The notes under the pieces: generated by a model | The model's database searches: none | Told to the model about the DNA's origin: nothing | Seen by the model: the letters and a program-made list of their open reading frames with translations, nothing else | Shown: positions 11,682 through 22,287 of the stretch, in pieces | Layout: each line of letters begins with the position of its first letter | Position numbering within the stretch: position 1 is the first letter of the stretch | Assembly: GCA_031310005.1 (NCBI GenBank) | Contig: CM062387.1 | Location: 620,001 to 684,000 of the forward strand | DNA from: Dactylellina haptotyla | Lineage: Eukaryota > Ascomycota > Orbiliomycetes > Orbiliales > Orbiliaceae | Reading direction: 5' to 3' | DNA: 64,000 nucleotides | Position numbers and translations under genes: made by a program

Positions 11682-11923
11682 GTATCGAAGTTGTTGTGCC
11701 GCGCCGCTATACCAGAGAAAATATGAGCCTTACGTGTATATACAGGTAATAATCGTATATCATAGTAAAAGTGGTGGAACACAAACTTTTTAACTGCATT
11801 TTGATGAACTATCTGTTGCGGTATATCGTATAAGGCGCACAACTGGGTTGATATGTATCGCTCTATAAATACGTGGGTAGACGGATCCACAATGTGTTGT
11901 AATTACTATTAATTAATTAACAG

Positions 11924-11995
11924 ACGTATATGTTTGTGACACTCCACCGAATGAAACTTATGCGCGAAATGAAATACAGTCACCGTGAATAACGC
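11924..11995 (+). pseudogene. Relic of intron 4/exon 5 of the neighbouring 529-aa gene
   Basis: 72 bp match 14181-14253 with only a handful of differences and one single-base gap, including AAACTTATGCG, GAAATGAAATACAG and TCACCGTGAATAACGC. In the gene this stretch spans the end of an intron and the start of the next exon. Here it has no open surroundings, so it is best read as what remains of a partial duplicate. Confidence 0.7.
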
Positions 11996-12026
11996 TAGCC
12001 TCGATACCACGAGGCTAGAATAACGC
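11987..12026. mobile_element. 22-bp hairpin insertion flanked by 9-bp direct repeats
   Basis: GAATAACGC occurs at 11987-11995 and again at 12018-12026. Between them is a perfect 9-bp inverted repeat (CTAGCCTCG at 11995-12003, CGAGGCTAG at 12010-12018) with a 6-nt loop. This looks like a tiny palindromic insertion with a target-site duplication, but slippage or a filled break could give the same pattern. Confidence 0.5.
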
Positions 12027-12150
12027 ATGAGCCCGTGATACCAATGTTGCATGTGGCTGCGTTTCACATTCACGGCTGAACAATCCGTGTTGTTGTAACC
12101 GCATAATGAGGAATATCTCGCGCTCGGTCTGCAAATAAGCAGCCATATTC
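12026..12150 (+). repeat. Dispersed repeat, copy B (about 125 bp)
   Basis: Second copy of the repeat at 7913-8035, in the same orientation. It begins right after the hairpin insertion. The sequence is non-coding with stops in all plus frames. Confidence 0.75.
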
Positions 12151-12635
12151 TTGGCGACTATCCCGTCCAACAGATTAGGCATAGAAAAGCCAATACGCCT
12201 TCCAGCGCCGAAGAAATATCACCATTTCAGCCTTATATCGAAGACATAGAAGAACGAACGAGAAAACCTTGCATTGCATTTGACATGGCTCGTTCCGAAC
12301 CTTCAGCTCTAAATTGTACATAGTCTAAAGCTTCAAGAAGGGTTGGGATCCCGCAACAGCGGCCGTAGATAATTGGATCGTGTTTATTTTTGAGGTAAAC
12401 ATTCTGCAGGGACGGTTGATGGTTCACGGATGTTGATACAAATAAACATCCAAACACAGGCTTACGGCTGAACGGCTGATCAGTGTTGCACTCGAAGTAT
12501 TCTAATTTTCGAAATGACTTCTATTGAAACTTAAACAGGTGCGGCTGGCGTAGGATAAGTAGTCTGGCGGTATTGCGTCTAGCGGTATTTCATCATGTTC
12601 AATACACTTTGTTTCCAACCACAGATTTGCTATCG

Positions 12636-12644
12636 TATATATAG
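12636..12644 (+). promoter_or_regulatory. TATA-like box of the 529-aa gene
   Basis: TATATATAG lies about 160 bp upstream of the ATG at 12804. Position only; not proven. Confidence 0.4.
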
Positions 12645-12803
12645 ACAGCACCTCAGGCCAGGTCAACCCCATTCTCAATATTCAAACAATAGCCACTATT
12701 GATAAGAACACACAAAAATACCAAAATATCTACCCAGCGTGCAGTTCAGAAAATTCTTTCGAAAGCTTTCCAACTTAAGCTACTAGAAATCCATTTTAAA
12801 AAA

Positions 12804-14775
12804 ATGGGGATTTTTGACCCGGGATTCGCGTCCCTCTTGACAGCGTCAACAAAGACCTCATCCGGTCAATACGACCAGGTCATCGCCATCTCGCAGGATA
12901 TGCTCAACCAGCTATTCGTGGATGGTAAATTATTCCTGCACCCGGAATTTAAAACGATAAATTACCCCAGCTCGAAAAGCGGCGACCGGACCGGGGCGTC
13001 TTTAACGGTCCAGTTCGATAGCACAAAGATTGCTTTTAACGTGTCGTTACGCTGCTTTTTTATATCTTTATAGTATGTATCCCCCAGATCTCACTCGGTA
13101 AATTTTGCTTTGATTTTGGTATTACGGCCGCTAATGATCTCTTAACTGGACAGCGTCAAGGCTGGCAGTATCAAAATCCTTTCCGACACTGCAGACATCT
13201 CGGGAGCTGTCTTCACGTTCCGGTATAGCATCGGCGAAGGGCAGCTTCTGCGACCTAAAGATGGCACCTACTTTCGAGATGTCATCGGTAGGTGTCTCCT
13301 CTTCACTTACGTGGCTTATAAATTCCAGCTAACAACAACCTAATTCATAGGAACGGGGAGATCACCATATAGGTGGGACTGGGACGCCACGCTCTGGCCG
13401 GACAGGAACGGTGGTAAAATACCGTTTCAACAATGGATGTCAGACGCTGGTATCACCGGCCTCCGCACTCAGTTTCTGCTCACCACGTTCTTGGGGGAAT
13501 ATGACGGATATCTCGCCACTCTTGGGCTGGATCCCCTGCTCAGCCGAATAGTATACGAGACTCTAAATATCACTCCACTCCAAACTTCGTGTGAGTACTA
13601 CATCCGCGTTCTAGCGCTCGAGCTTTTAATTGACAGTATTGCGTATATAACGAGCTTATAGTCCCAACAAGCTACTACACACTCTACCCGTACCAAGGTG
13701 ACAATCTCGGCGGCAATTACGTCAACAAAGACGCACTAGTAATCTGCTCCATGATCGGCCGCAACCTAGGAACGACCCTGAGCGATCCAGATCTCCTCCA
13801 AACAGGAAACTACTGCACCCTCGACAGTGAGCCGGGCGCCGGCGACGGTGTCAACGGCACGCTGATGTTGAGCCGCAGATACTTCTTCGAGAAAGTCTTC
13901 TGCCCGCGTGTACAGCGGATGAATCAGGCTGCGGACATCGTATTCACCGACCCATCATTTTACGTCGATGAGAATAACAACATACAGATAGTGGAGAATT
14001 ACACTATCGGAATGGACTCGGCGTATCCAGACGCCAACAAGCCGCCGTTTAATTATATCTGGGATCAAAATCAGCAGGCGTACAAATTTTTTAAAGTGAA
14101 CAACCATCCTTGGGTGCAGTTTAAGAATCCGAGCCGGGAGGATTATATCGGCTGTACTGAACAAGGTACAGTTGCCCTTTACGTATACGTATGTCATATT
14201 CCACCGAACCAAAACTTATGCGTGAAATGAAATACAGTCACCGTGAATAACGCGATAACCTTCGAGCCCGGAACGCCAACAATCCATATGAAGGGTTCCA
14301 CAAGAGTCTACTCGACTACCAAACGAGGCACCGATCCGGAATTCGCCAAACCAGATGCGTATTCGATCATGTAGGCAGTACTTCTCATTATCACCGAACA
14401 TATCTACCATGCAAATATGCTAATAAAACATCCACCAGAACGGATTACACGGTAAATTGGCAGGCAACATTCACTCTAGCCGACGCGGACGAAGACATCA
14501 GATCTCTCGACCAGGGCAGGTTCTACTATACCGGTAACTTGCCAGATGTTAAAATCAACATCGTGGGGGGTCTGGACCAACGTGCTGTGCAGGGCGACTT
14601 TTATGTCAAATTATGGACTGCTTTTCAGGCGTTCTTCGCTGACGAGACTAGTTTGATTCCGTACTCGGATGGGCCGCATGTGGTTCCTGCCAATGGAACG
14701 TTTCACTATCAGAACCAGGTGTTTACTAATTCTGGGGATTTGAGGGCGAGGATTTTTTATCACCGCCCGCAGTGA
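12804..14775 (+). CDS. Multi-exon protein, 529 aa, possible TULIP-like lipid-binding fold
   Basis: Six exons: 12804..13045, 13154..13287, 13351..13590, 13662..14165, 14238..14370 and 14439..14775. All joins are in frame; the first join is the least certain (weak donor GTTACG). The fourth intron uses GTACAG at 14166, because continuing to the next GT gives a frame clash. There is no signal peptide. Features: SGQYDQVIAISQDMLNQLF near the N-terminus, TLYPYQGDNLGGNY, a cluster of aromatics in the middle, and long alternating beta-type segments (VYSTTKRGTDPEF, TDYTVNWQATFTLAD). The opening motif and beta-rich layout remind me of TULIP-type tubular lipid-binding proteins in fungi, but that is a weak inference. 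A 72-bp fragment of the gene lies upstream at 11924. Confidence 0.72.
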
Positions 14776-14919
14776 GTTTGAGCGTGACGAGATATATAAC
14801 TGGATGAGATTGGTATCATATAGACGATGAGTTGATAAATTTAGAAATCGAAATATAGTTTCACAATCTTCATCATAGTAGATTATCCAGATACGAAAGT
14901 TAACAGTACATCAAGCTCC

Positions 14920-15547
14920 TCATATCCCTTCATAAACAGTTTCTAAGGCTGCAGCGGGGACATCCGCACCCCCAACAGTCTCAAGCATAACCTCAATCGT
15001 CTCCACAAGATCCCCTAATGTAACTCCATTCTACCACCTATCAGCCCCAGGCCCTGTAACACATCGCGAATAATAGTAATTCATAAGAAACATACCTCTT
15101 CCCAAGTCTTCGGCCGTTCAAGCCGTTGCCCATCCAGGAAGTAGCGATAGACATACGCCTGGACACCTTTATAAACCTCGTAGGTGAGGCATAGCTTTTC
15201 CACTTTAGAAGACATCTTCACGAGGAATGATAGCTCGTCTTTCCTATTATTAGTATCTAAACATTGAAAATAGACGAAGAAGGGACAGATGAACATACCT
15301 TGGTCTGGTCCTATGACCTTCACAGTCATCGTCTGTGGTTCCGCTGGCGGAGTGACCGGGTCCTTCTCTTTCTTTCCGCCCTGAGTTCTGTAGGCGACGG
15401 AGCTTTTGGTAGTCTTCGTATTGGAAACAGCAGGATCGGGTCCGGCTTGCTCTTTGTTGACGACTCGCTGGTTCTCTAACCAATTCATATTAGCAACTGT
15501 TTCTTATATCACCAATTTCAGGAGAAGGGGAGTATACCGTCATTCAT
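14920..15547 (-). CDS. Divergent SUMO-like protein, 146 aa
   Basis: Four exons: 15547..15538 (10 nt), 15475..15299, 15238..15096 and 15030..14920; introns of 62, 60 and 65 nt, all in frame. Residues 1-50 are disordered and polar. Residues ~52-131 match the SUMO (Smt3) fold motif by motif: MTVKVIGPDQ, ELSFLVKMSSKVEKLCLTYE, YFLDGQRL, then TIEVMLETVGG ending in a diglycine at 130-131. Fifteen residues follow the diglycine (ADVPAAALETVYEGI), which a SUMO protease would have to remove before conjugation. SUMO is normally a single conserved gene in fungi; this copy is clearly diverged and sits among accessory genes, so it may be a second paralog. Start choice: an ATG at 15488 lies inside the predicted first intron; the exon before it supplies MNDENQ, which keeps frame. 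Confidence 0.7.
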
Positions 15548-16681
15548 CTTGATAGAGCACAATGTAGGCGCGAGAAATATCTGCAACGGTATCTCAACAG
15601 GATTCTCAAGGAAGATGATGGTCTTGAGAGTTCCTATGAGAGCTCCCGTGCCCCTGTGGAATTTAAACCGATTTGATACCCGCTGCCATTGCAGGGGAGG
15701 GAATCTTCGAATGGCGCTGAAGCTGTTCTGCGCTCTCCTGGCGTATGAGGATGTTGAAGCCTCGGCTTCGAGCGTCATACCGAGACCACGACGATCTCGG
15801 GCTCGAAGCCTTACCCGTCTATTCCGAGGAAGCATATTATGCGCCACGATTGGTTAGGTGCATAATATACTGTGCAGCTCTGTATCGCTGCATGATAAAT
15901 TTGCGTATATATTTTTTATATCGACATTTTGCAACTGAGGTTTGTGAAATAGTACAAGTTTCTATCGCCGTGCAGAAGGTTTCAGCTTTATATCATTAAC
16001 TGTGTTGCCATATAAAATACCACACAGCGACCCCACCACCCCTGCATACAGAACCATGCACGAACGCCCGGCCCATCTCCGACCATTTTGCATTCTCCCA
16101 TTCGCCCTTCTCCACACTTTCGGAGCATTCGGTGACGTCGTCGAATACCTGGCCTCTATTCACCGTTTCCGTTGAGTAAATTATCCCTGAAACGTGCTAG
16201 TTTGCCAGGAATGCTCGAGCTCAGGGAAGGAGACACAATCACCGGATCTCCAAGCCAACAGTTTTAGCTAGTACCTATTCCCTTCTCGAGTCTAATATAC
16301 CTGTGTAGCTGCAGCTTGCAAGCTTGTCGTGGGATGGGAAGTAACAGAGTGAGATTACAACCCATGTTCTTGCGGAGACGAGTTAAAATCCCGAGGCTGA
16401 ATTCGCTCCAAACAGAACAGGGTTAGGAATGAGAAATGAGGTATCACAGAGGATGGGTGCTAAATATACCGAGTGACCCCTCTCGATAGATTAAATTGAA
16501 ACTCCGTCGCTTCTTTTCTTTTCTTCCAGATCTCTCCTCCGTAGTTTTGTAGATGCACTTTTCGTAACCCCCAGTAGCTTCGAGGCCCTCCCAACGCGCG
16601 AAGGTCAGCACCGTCCGAAATACACGAAGTAGCTATTTTCATAGAGAGAAATACCCCGGAATATTATTCGGAGCCGCAAAC
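15548..16681. other. Intergenic, 1.1 kb, divergent promoters
   Basis: It separates the SUMO-like gene (minus) from the MAPEG gene (plus). The open frames at 15549..15857 and 15518..15847 overlap on opposite strands, have no recognisable content and are rejected. Confidence 0.5.
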
Positions 16682-17431
16682 ATGTCTTCCGCGACGCTTG
16701 GTCTCCGGTTGGGAACTCGTATGTCTACTCCATCACTGCCGTTTTCCCCAAAAAATACCCACTGGCAAATATACATTTATGGACTTCTACGCAGGTCAGC
16801 TAAGAACTTCAGCTAACCATATATAATAAAACCAGCAATAACGGCCACGGCCCTCCCCCTCTTCGCATCCTACTTCAGCCTCCTCTCCTACCGCGTCGTC
16901 GCCCTCCGCGTCGCATCCGAAACATTCGTCGGCGACCGCTCAAAGGAAGGCAAGACCTCGCAGGAGAATCCGGAAAAGTTGACCGTGGCGGTTCGCGCGC
17001 ACGGTAACTTTGCCGAATATGTGCCTTTGGCTGTTAGTGCTCTTCTACACCCCGTACACTTCCATTAATATATCTCTAGCGGGTTATTTATAAGAAGGTT
17101 TCTGATACGAATCGATTGATTTATGGTGTAGATTACTGCCACGGCATTGGCGGAGCTGAACGGCGCGGATCCGAATATTCTTATGGGCGCGCTGGGGGCG
17201 TTGTTTGTGTTACGGGTTGGGCATGTGTATGTTTCTCCCCCCATATACCTAGCATATTCCACAATTAAAGGAAGAAGAGACAACTAATTGGGTTGGAATA
17301 GTGAGCTTGGAGTTCGCGGACAGGCAGCGTTAGGCCCTGGCCGGATCATCGGGTTCCTGGGCACCGTGGGGTATCTGATCGGTATGAGCGGGTATGTGGC
17401 CTGGTTGAACCGCGGGTATTGGGGGTTCTAA
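16682..17431 (+). CDS. MAPEG-family membrane protein, 152 aa
   Basis: Four exons: 16682..16718, 16836..17032, 17132..17226 and 17302..17431; joins are in frame. The protein has four hydrophobic segments and the family hallmark RAHGNFAEYVPLAI in the loop before helix 2, followed by ALAELNGAD and FVLRVGHVELGVRG. MAPEG proteins are small trimeric membrane enzymes of the ER or outer membrane. Many act as microsomal glutathione transferases or peroxidases, others in eicosanoid metabolism. The 152-residue length is normal for the family. The soluble glutathione transferase 600 bp downstream on the same strand suggests a shared role in detoxification, though shared regulation is only a guess. Confidence 0.9.
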
Positions 17432-18030
17432 GCTCTCAACGGAACCTACGAAAACGAATCCAGCTGGAGGAATCTGTTTTTCAGCCTTGTGGACGGTGTT
17501 TCTCAAATTTTTGGAGGGAATAATATCCTATCCGGGTGTGCGGAATGTATAACTATGGATTGCAATTGGCCGTTTTTTTAAATGTATGACTACTACTGCT
17601 ACGACAGAAAGAAAGTTCAACTTAATATCAAGAAATCTCAAAATATCATTTTCCGAACCGCGAATTCAAAAACTTTAAACATGAAGAAACGATCAATTAC
17701 ACCGTCGGACAACAAGGTTAAACCGACTCGTCAAGTTGAACCGAACCCAGCGCGTCCCGGTGAATCACAATGAATCAAAAAACGGAGGTCGCGACAGCCG
17801 ACATCCCGCCCGCTAAACCGCGTTAGTCAGCGTATCCCCGAGAACGTCCTCCAAAAGCCCGTCCGAATGGTCGGGTATAGGACGTATCCGTAGACTGCAG
17901 CTCAACTCTGTACTATGTCTGCATTCGGAAAACAATAAAACGAACGCAAGCGTTCCGTGCATATTCTGGGAGTCGTTGAGTACTTAAGTAAGCGTGCGTA
18001 CGAACTACCGATCCACAAACCGAGCCAATA
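17432..18030. other. Intergenic, 0.6 kb, between MAPEG and GST
   Basis: 3' flank of the MAPEG gene and promoter of the GST gene, both on the plus strand. The frame at 17582..17773 is short and Lys/Pro-rich by chance; not called. Confidence 0.5.
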
Positions 18031-19109
18031 ATGTTGTTCGGACGCTGCACCGGACGGGGAATTATAACTATCGCTTCACGCCAACACCTCACCCCGCGTT
18101 CACTCCCAAAATATCCTACTCTTCTCCAGCATCAATTGCAATTGCAATATTCCTCTTCTACTAAATCGAAAGCGAGAATGTCGGATGCACCGTCTGCTAA
18201 AAAGGCCAAGTTGGAGCCTAAATACGAACTCCTCTACTGGCCCGGTCTTCCCGGCCGTGGCGAGTTTGTGCGTGTAGCATTGGAAGCGTACGTCCATCTA
18301 CGTCACATATATACAGCTACCCCTCGCTAACCTTCAAATGCAGCGCGGGAATCCCGTACAAAGACACGTCCAACGAATCCAAAGCCGGCATCCAGAGCCT
18401 CATCGGCGTTATTAGCAAGAAGGACCTCGAAGGTAACCCCCAATCACTCCCCCATAACCCAATCCCATCTCTAACATAAAAAAATAATTGTATTTTTATA
18501 GGCGACGAAGCACCAGCCCTCTGCCCCCCCGCCCTCCGCAACCCCACCACGGGCCTCCTAATCTCCCAAACCCCAAACATCCTCCTCTACCTCTCCGACA
18601 ACGAAGCAACCCTGCAGCCCTCCCCCGCATCCCAACCGGACCTGAAATACCTGGTAAACCAATACGCCCTCACGGCACTCGATCTAACCAACGAAGCGCA
18701 TAACGTGCACCACCCCATCGCCGTCTCCCTCTTCTACAACGATCAAAAAGCAGAATCACTCAGATTCGCAAAGGAATTCCGAACCCTGCGTATTCCTAAA
18801 TTCTTCTCCTTCTTCGACCGCGTCGTCCGCTTCAACGCTTCTAAATTCCCAGATACGAAATATCTCGTCGGTGAAAAGATCACGCACGCGGACACGACGG
18901 TGTGGCAGGCGGTTGACGGTGTGGCTTTCGCGTTCCCTAGTAAAATCAAAGAATTACGTGAAAAAGGCGAGTTAGACGCGCTGTTTAAATGGTACGATGA
19001 GTTGAAGGAGGAGGAGTGGTTGAAGGAGTATCTTGCGAGTTCGCGGCGGTTGGCGTACGGAGACGGTATATTTAGGTATTATCCGGAGTTGGACGTCGAG
19101 CAGGAGTAA
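18031..19109 (+). CDS. Glutathione S-transferase, 317 aa with N-terminal extension
   Basis: Three exons: 18031..18287, 18344..18432 and 18502..19109. The catalytic domain starts at about residue 64 with a thioredoxin-like fold: YELLYWPGLPGRGEFVRVAL then AAGIPYKDT, and the glutathione-binding stretch near LISQTPNILLYL. The tyrosine of YW is the likely catalytic residue, as in sigma-type enzymes. The helical C-terminal domain holds FPDTKYLVGEKITHADTTVW, where the Asp is the conserved N-capping residue. The first ~49 residues are rich in Arg, Ser, Gln and Leu and lack acids, as in a mitochondrial presequence. An internal ATG at 18178 (MSDAPSAKK) would give a cytosolic form, so dual targeting from two starts is possible. 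Confidence 0.88.
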
Positions 19110-20556
19110 AATAGGAAACTGTAAGTACTTAGTATCCGGCAGTAAAAACCAATCAATATTTCGTATATTATATGTATAGAAATGTATGTATGTAAGAGTA
19201 ATTAACGATTGGGGATATAAAAAGTTTACTATATATGTAAAAGTACTTCATGTGCTGGTGGTATGGTTGTCGCAAATTTAGATAGCACACACCTGCTTGC
19301 GCGGATGTCTGGTATGGAAGATTCGCGACCTACTTCTAGCTTCTCAAACTCGTCCTTTAATAGTCGTGAATGGAGATGCAAAGTAACTAAAACGAATTCG
19401 AACGGAGCAAAATATCTATAAATTCAGAGTGGTCTTGCCGTTCTGTGAAGGAACTTGAGATTCCCAGACACAACAGTTACAGATTTCAGCACATAGTACC
19501 ACAAGCTTCAGCGTGACCGTAAAGACATCTCGCAGATGCCAGATTCGGGCCTAAGAAGAGCTCTACTTATATATAAACCTTGCCAGTTGCTATACTAGCG
19601 TCCACAGAGTTGCAAACGGAGATGCTCGGGAATTCCATGCTGTAAGCATTGCAGCAGTCGCTCGAATCCTTGCAGCTAGCCGCATACTTAGCGCTACTTA
19701 TATCAGGTATGCCGAGCACCACCGGCCCTTTCGGCCGATTGGCAAAACGGTAAACGGGAGAGATCTCGAGATCTCGCAGAATGCACGTGGACGGGCACCC
19801 AGATAGAACCTTAATTTGAGTCGAGGTTTAATCGGGAACAGAAAATAGCATCGTCTTATCACTGCATTTAGGTGGAAAGCTAGCCAGCTGTCCAGTAATA
19901 TATCCGCTCAATTAAACCTCAGCATGCATGACAGCATGCGTCGAGTTGAATACTCATCAAAGTTAACGGAGACGCTGACAACACAGCGCAACGTATATGG
20001 GGTTGACCGATTCGTCAATCCGAAATGCGATGCAACGACGTTCCGCAGAGGCTACAAACCTTCAACGCTACCGTTCAATTCCATTGGGTTCGTCTGCTTG
20101 AACGTTTACACACCTCAGAGGATTCGATTCGTTACATAATTACGCAGAACTAACGGAAGAACCGCTTACGGAGGCTGTGATTATTGATTCGGCTCTGCCG
20201 GCCGTGTTGCATATGCTACCTGATTTGCGCTAGCGTTCAGCCTAACCACGATCGCTAGTTAGCGACTCTTTCGATTTGGTCGGATCCAATATCACGATGT
20301 GCCCTCTTTGAGATTGAAATTGAACTACTGAAAAATATAACAAATGGTAGGAGTATAAAATACTGCCAGTATCCTCTCCACCATCTCACATTTCATTCTC
20401 ACATCATCATTTCAGCCTTTTACCAATTATCCAATACCAACTATCAAATATTGTAATTTAAATCATCAATATTGAATATATCTCATTACATAGTATATTC
20501 ATCACCATAAGCTTTTACTTCTTCACAACCTAGCAAGCCGCAAGGAAAGAAAAGAC
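19110..20556. other. Intergenic, 1.45 kb
   Basis: No supported gene. The last 200 bp before 20557 hold a TATA box and a C/T- and A-rich leader typical of an expressed fungal gene. The open frame 19924..20139 has no recognisable content. Confidence 0.5.
20354..20360 (+). promoter_or_regulatory. TATA box of the NmrA-like gene
   Basis: TATAAAA lies 203 bp upstream of the ATG at 20557, followed by a long CA/TC-rich leader. Position and exact consensus support a core promoter. Confidence 0.5.
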
Positions 20557-21471
20557 ATGTCTACGTTCAAGAATATTCTCCTCATCGGCGCCACGGGCTC
20601 CATCGGCAGCATTGTTCTCGCCGCCCTCGAGAAAGAGCCTACTTTCACAGTCACGCTGCTCCAACGAGCGTCTTCCAAAGCAACAATGCCCGCCCATCTC
20701 AAAACCATCACCATCTCAGACACATACCCAAAAGACGAGCTAGTAGCAGCATTCACAGGCCAAGACGCCATAGTCAACTGCATGACCTCATTATCAGTCG
20801 GCGATCAGTATCGCATGGTAGACGCCGCCATCGCAGCCAAAGTCCGCCGTTACGTTCCCAGCGAGTACGGCCTCGACAATATGCGTCCCGAAGCTCAAGC
20901 CCTCAATAGCGTGTTCCGGGATAAAGGCGATATCCAAGCCTACCTGCGCGAGAAGGCGAGCAAAGGCGAGATCGAATGGATGAGCATCTCCTGCGGCATG
21001 TGGATCAAATGGTCCGCGCATCACAATTTCCTCGGCATGCACGTCGATGAGAAACGCTTCGTCAAGTGGGATGACGGCGAGGGCATCTTTTCCTGCAGCA
21101 CGGAGGATAATACGGCGCTCGCTGTCGTCAACGCTCTCAAAGCCGGTGATCGCTTTAAGAATACTAATCTTTTCTTGAGCGATTTCGCCATCACGCAGAA
21201 TCAACTACTCGAGGCCATCGAACGGATTCAAGGCGTTAAATATACGGTCGAGCGTATCGATAGTTATAAGTTCATTGATGAGAAGAAAAAGGCGGTCGAG
21301 AACGGCGATGGGTATGCCACGTTTGATCTTATAGAGACCGGGTTCGTCACCGGTCGGTATGGTGGTCATTTTGAAAAGTACGGCCAGGTTTATAATAGCA
21401 GTCTTGGCTTGCCGCGCGCACACTTGGATGAGCAAGTGACTATCGCCTTGAAATCCCTCGGTGCTATATAG
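20557..21471 (+). CDS. NmrA/isoflavone-reductase-like NAD(P)-binding protein, 304 aa
   Basis: Single exon. The N-terminus is a Rossmann fold with the dinucleotide-binding motif GATGSIG at residues 11-17, after the hydrophobic strand NILLI. It continues with DAIVNCMTSL and the family motif VRRYVPSEYG, seen in isoflavone reductase, phenylcoumaran benzylic ether reductase and fungal CipA-like proteins. The C-terminal half (GMWIKWSAHHNFLG, LFLSDFAITQNQLLEAIE) is typical of the substrate domain. Fungal members act as small-molecule reductases or as redox sensors such as NmrA. The sequence does not settle which; the YVPSEYG motif favours the reductase side. It is cytosolic, with no signal or membrane segment. 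The length is normal. Confidence 0.93.
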   Translation: MSTFKNILLIGATGSIGSIVLAALEKEPTFTVTLLQRASSKATMPAHLKTITISDTYPKDELVAAFTGQDAIVNCMTSLSVGDQYRMVDAAIAAKVRRYVPSEYGLDNMRPEAQALNSVFRDKGDIQAYLREKASKGEIEWMSISCGMWIKWSAHHNFLGMHVDEKRFVKWDDGEGIFSCSTEDNTALAVVNALKAGDRFKNTNLFLSDFAITQNQLLEAIERIQGVKYTVERIDSYKFIDEKKKAVENGDGYATFDLIETGFVTGRYGGHFEKYGQVYNSSLGLPRAHLDEQVTIALKSLGAI

Positions 21472-22287
21472 CGCGATGGTATGATAGTTGGAGAATTTTA
21501 GCATGCGAACTCAGAACAGGATGGTGTAAAACGTAGGCAAACATATCATGTATAATTAATTATCAATAGATGGAATGCAGCAACATATATATAGTCCTGA
21601 TACAGACACAGCGTAGTATTCGGTACCCGCAGAGGTCTCAAAGACCGAGGGTCATGTCAGTGGGATAACTAGTATACAACTATTTTCCTTTTATGATATA
21701 TAATATATAGTTAATTTGAGTATTTATTTAAGTGGTATATGATGGGAATCCTAGCGTGACATTCACCGGCCCCGATATCCATAAATAGGTATACATAAAA
21801 TATACGTAGATATGTCAACCGCAACCGGCTTTTTAATTTTTTCCTGTTGATTCGTATTAAATGAGCGTTATTATGCTACAATATTCCTTCGCATGCCAAC
21901 ACTTTAAAAAAGCAGTATACACTCAAAAGAAACCAATATACGCCGTGCGAACGAAAATATAAAAAAAGAAACCTTCAAGGAAGAAATAAAGGAAGAGAGA
22001 TGGAAGATGATGAGAAGGTGAGAATGAGGATGAAGAGGCAACTGTACAGCGGAGATATAGATATAGATATACCCGGGATATCATAACCAAAAATAAAAAA
22101 AGGACACCCAGATCAGATAGTGTGAGAGAGAGCGCTAAAGGAGCAGCAAGAGGAAAAGATGCAAACACCAACCAAAACCAGCCATCCGGACATATTATAC
22201 CATACTGAAACGGTAACGAAACTCGTAGATATATATTTTTTACATTCTTATATCATATATTTATTGAAACCTTCAAGAGAGAGAAAT
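21472..22287. other. Intergenic, 0.8 kb, convergent 3' flanks
   Basis: AT-rich 3' flanks of two convergent genes with several TATATA runs; no gene seen. Confidence 0.5.

Larger units (their letters stand above)
11682..12803. other. Intergenic, 1.1 kb, with gene relic and repeat copy B
   Basis: It contains, in order, a 72-bp relic of the downstream gene (11924-11995), a hairpin insertion between direct repeats (11987-12026), copy B of the dispersed repeat, and a TATA-like element at 12636-12644. No intact gene seen. Confidence 0.6.

Noticed and set aside
15518-15857. Frames of about 100 codons on both strands upstream of the SUMO-like gene
   Set aside because: They mirror each other; only the last ten bases before the GTATAC donor were used as the first exon.
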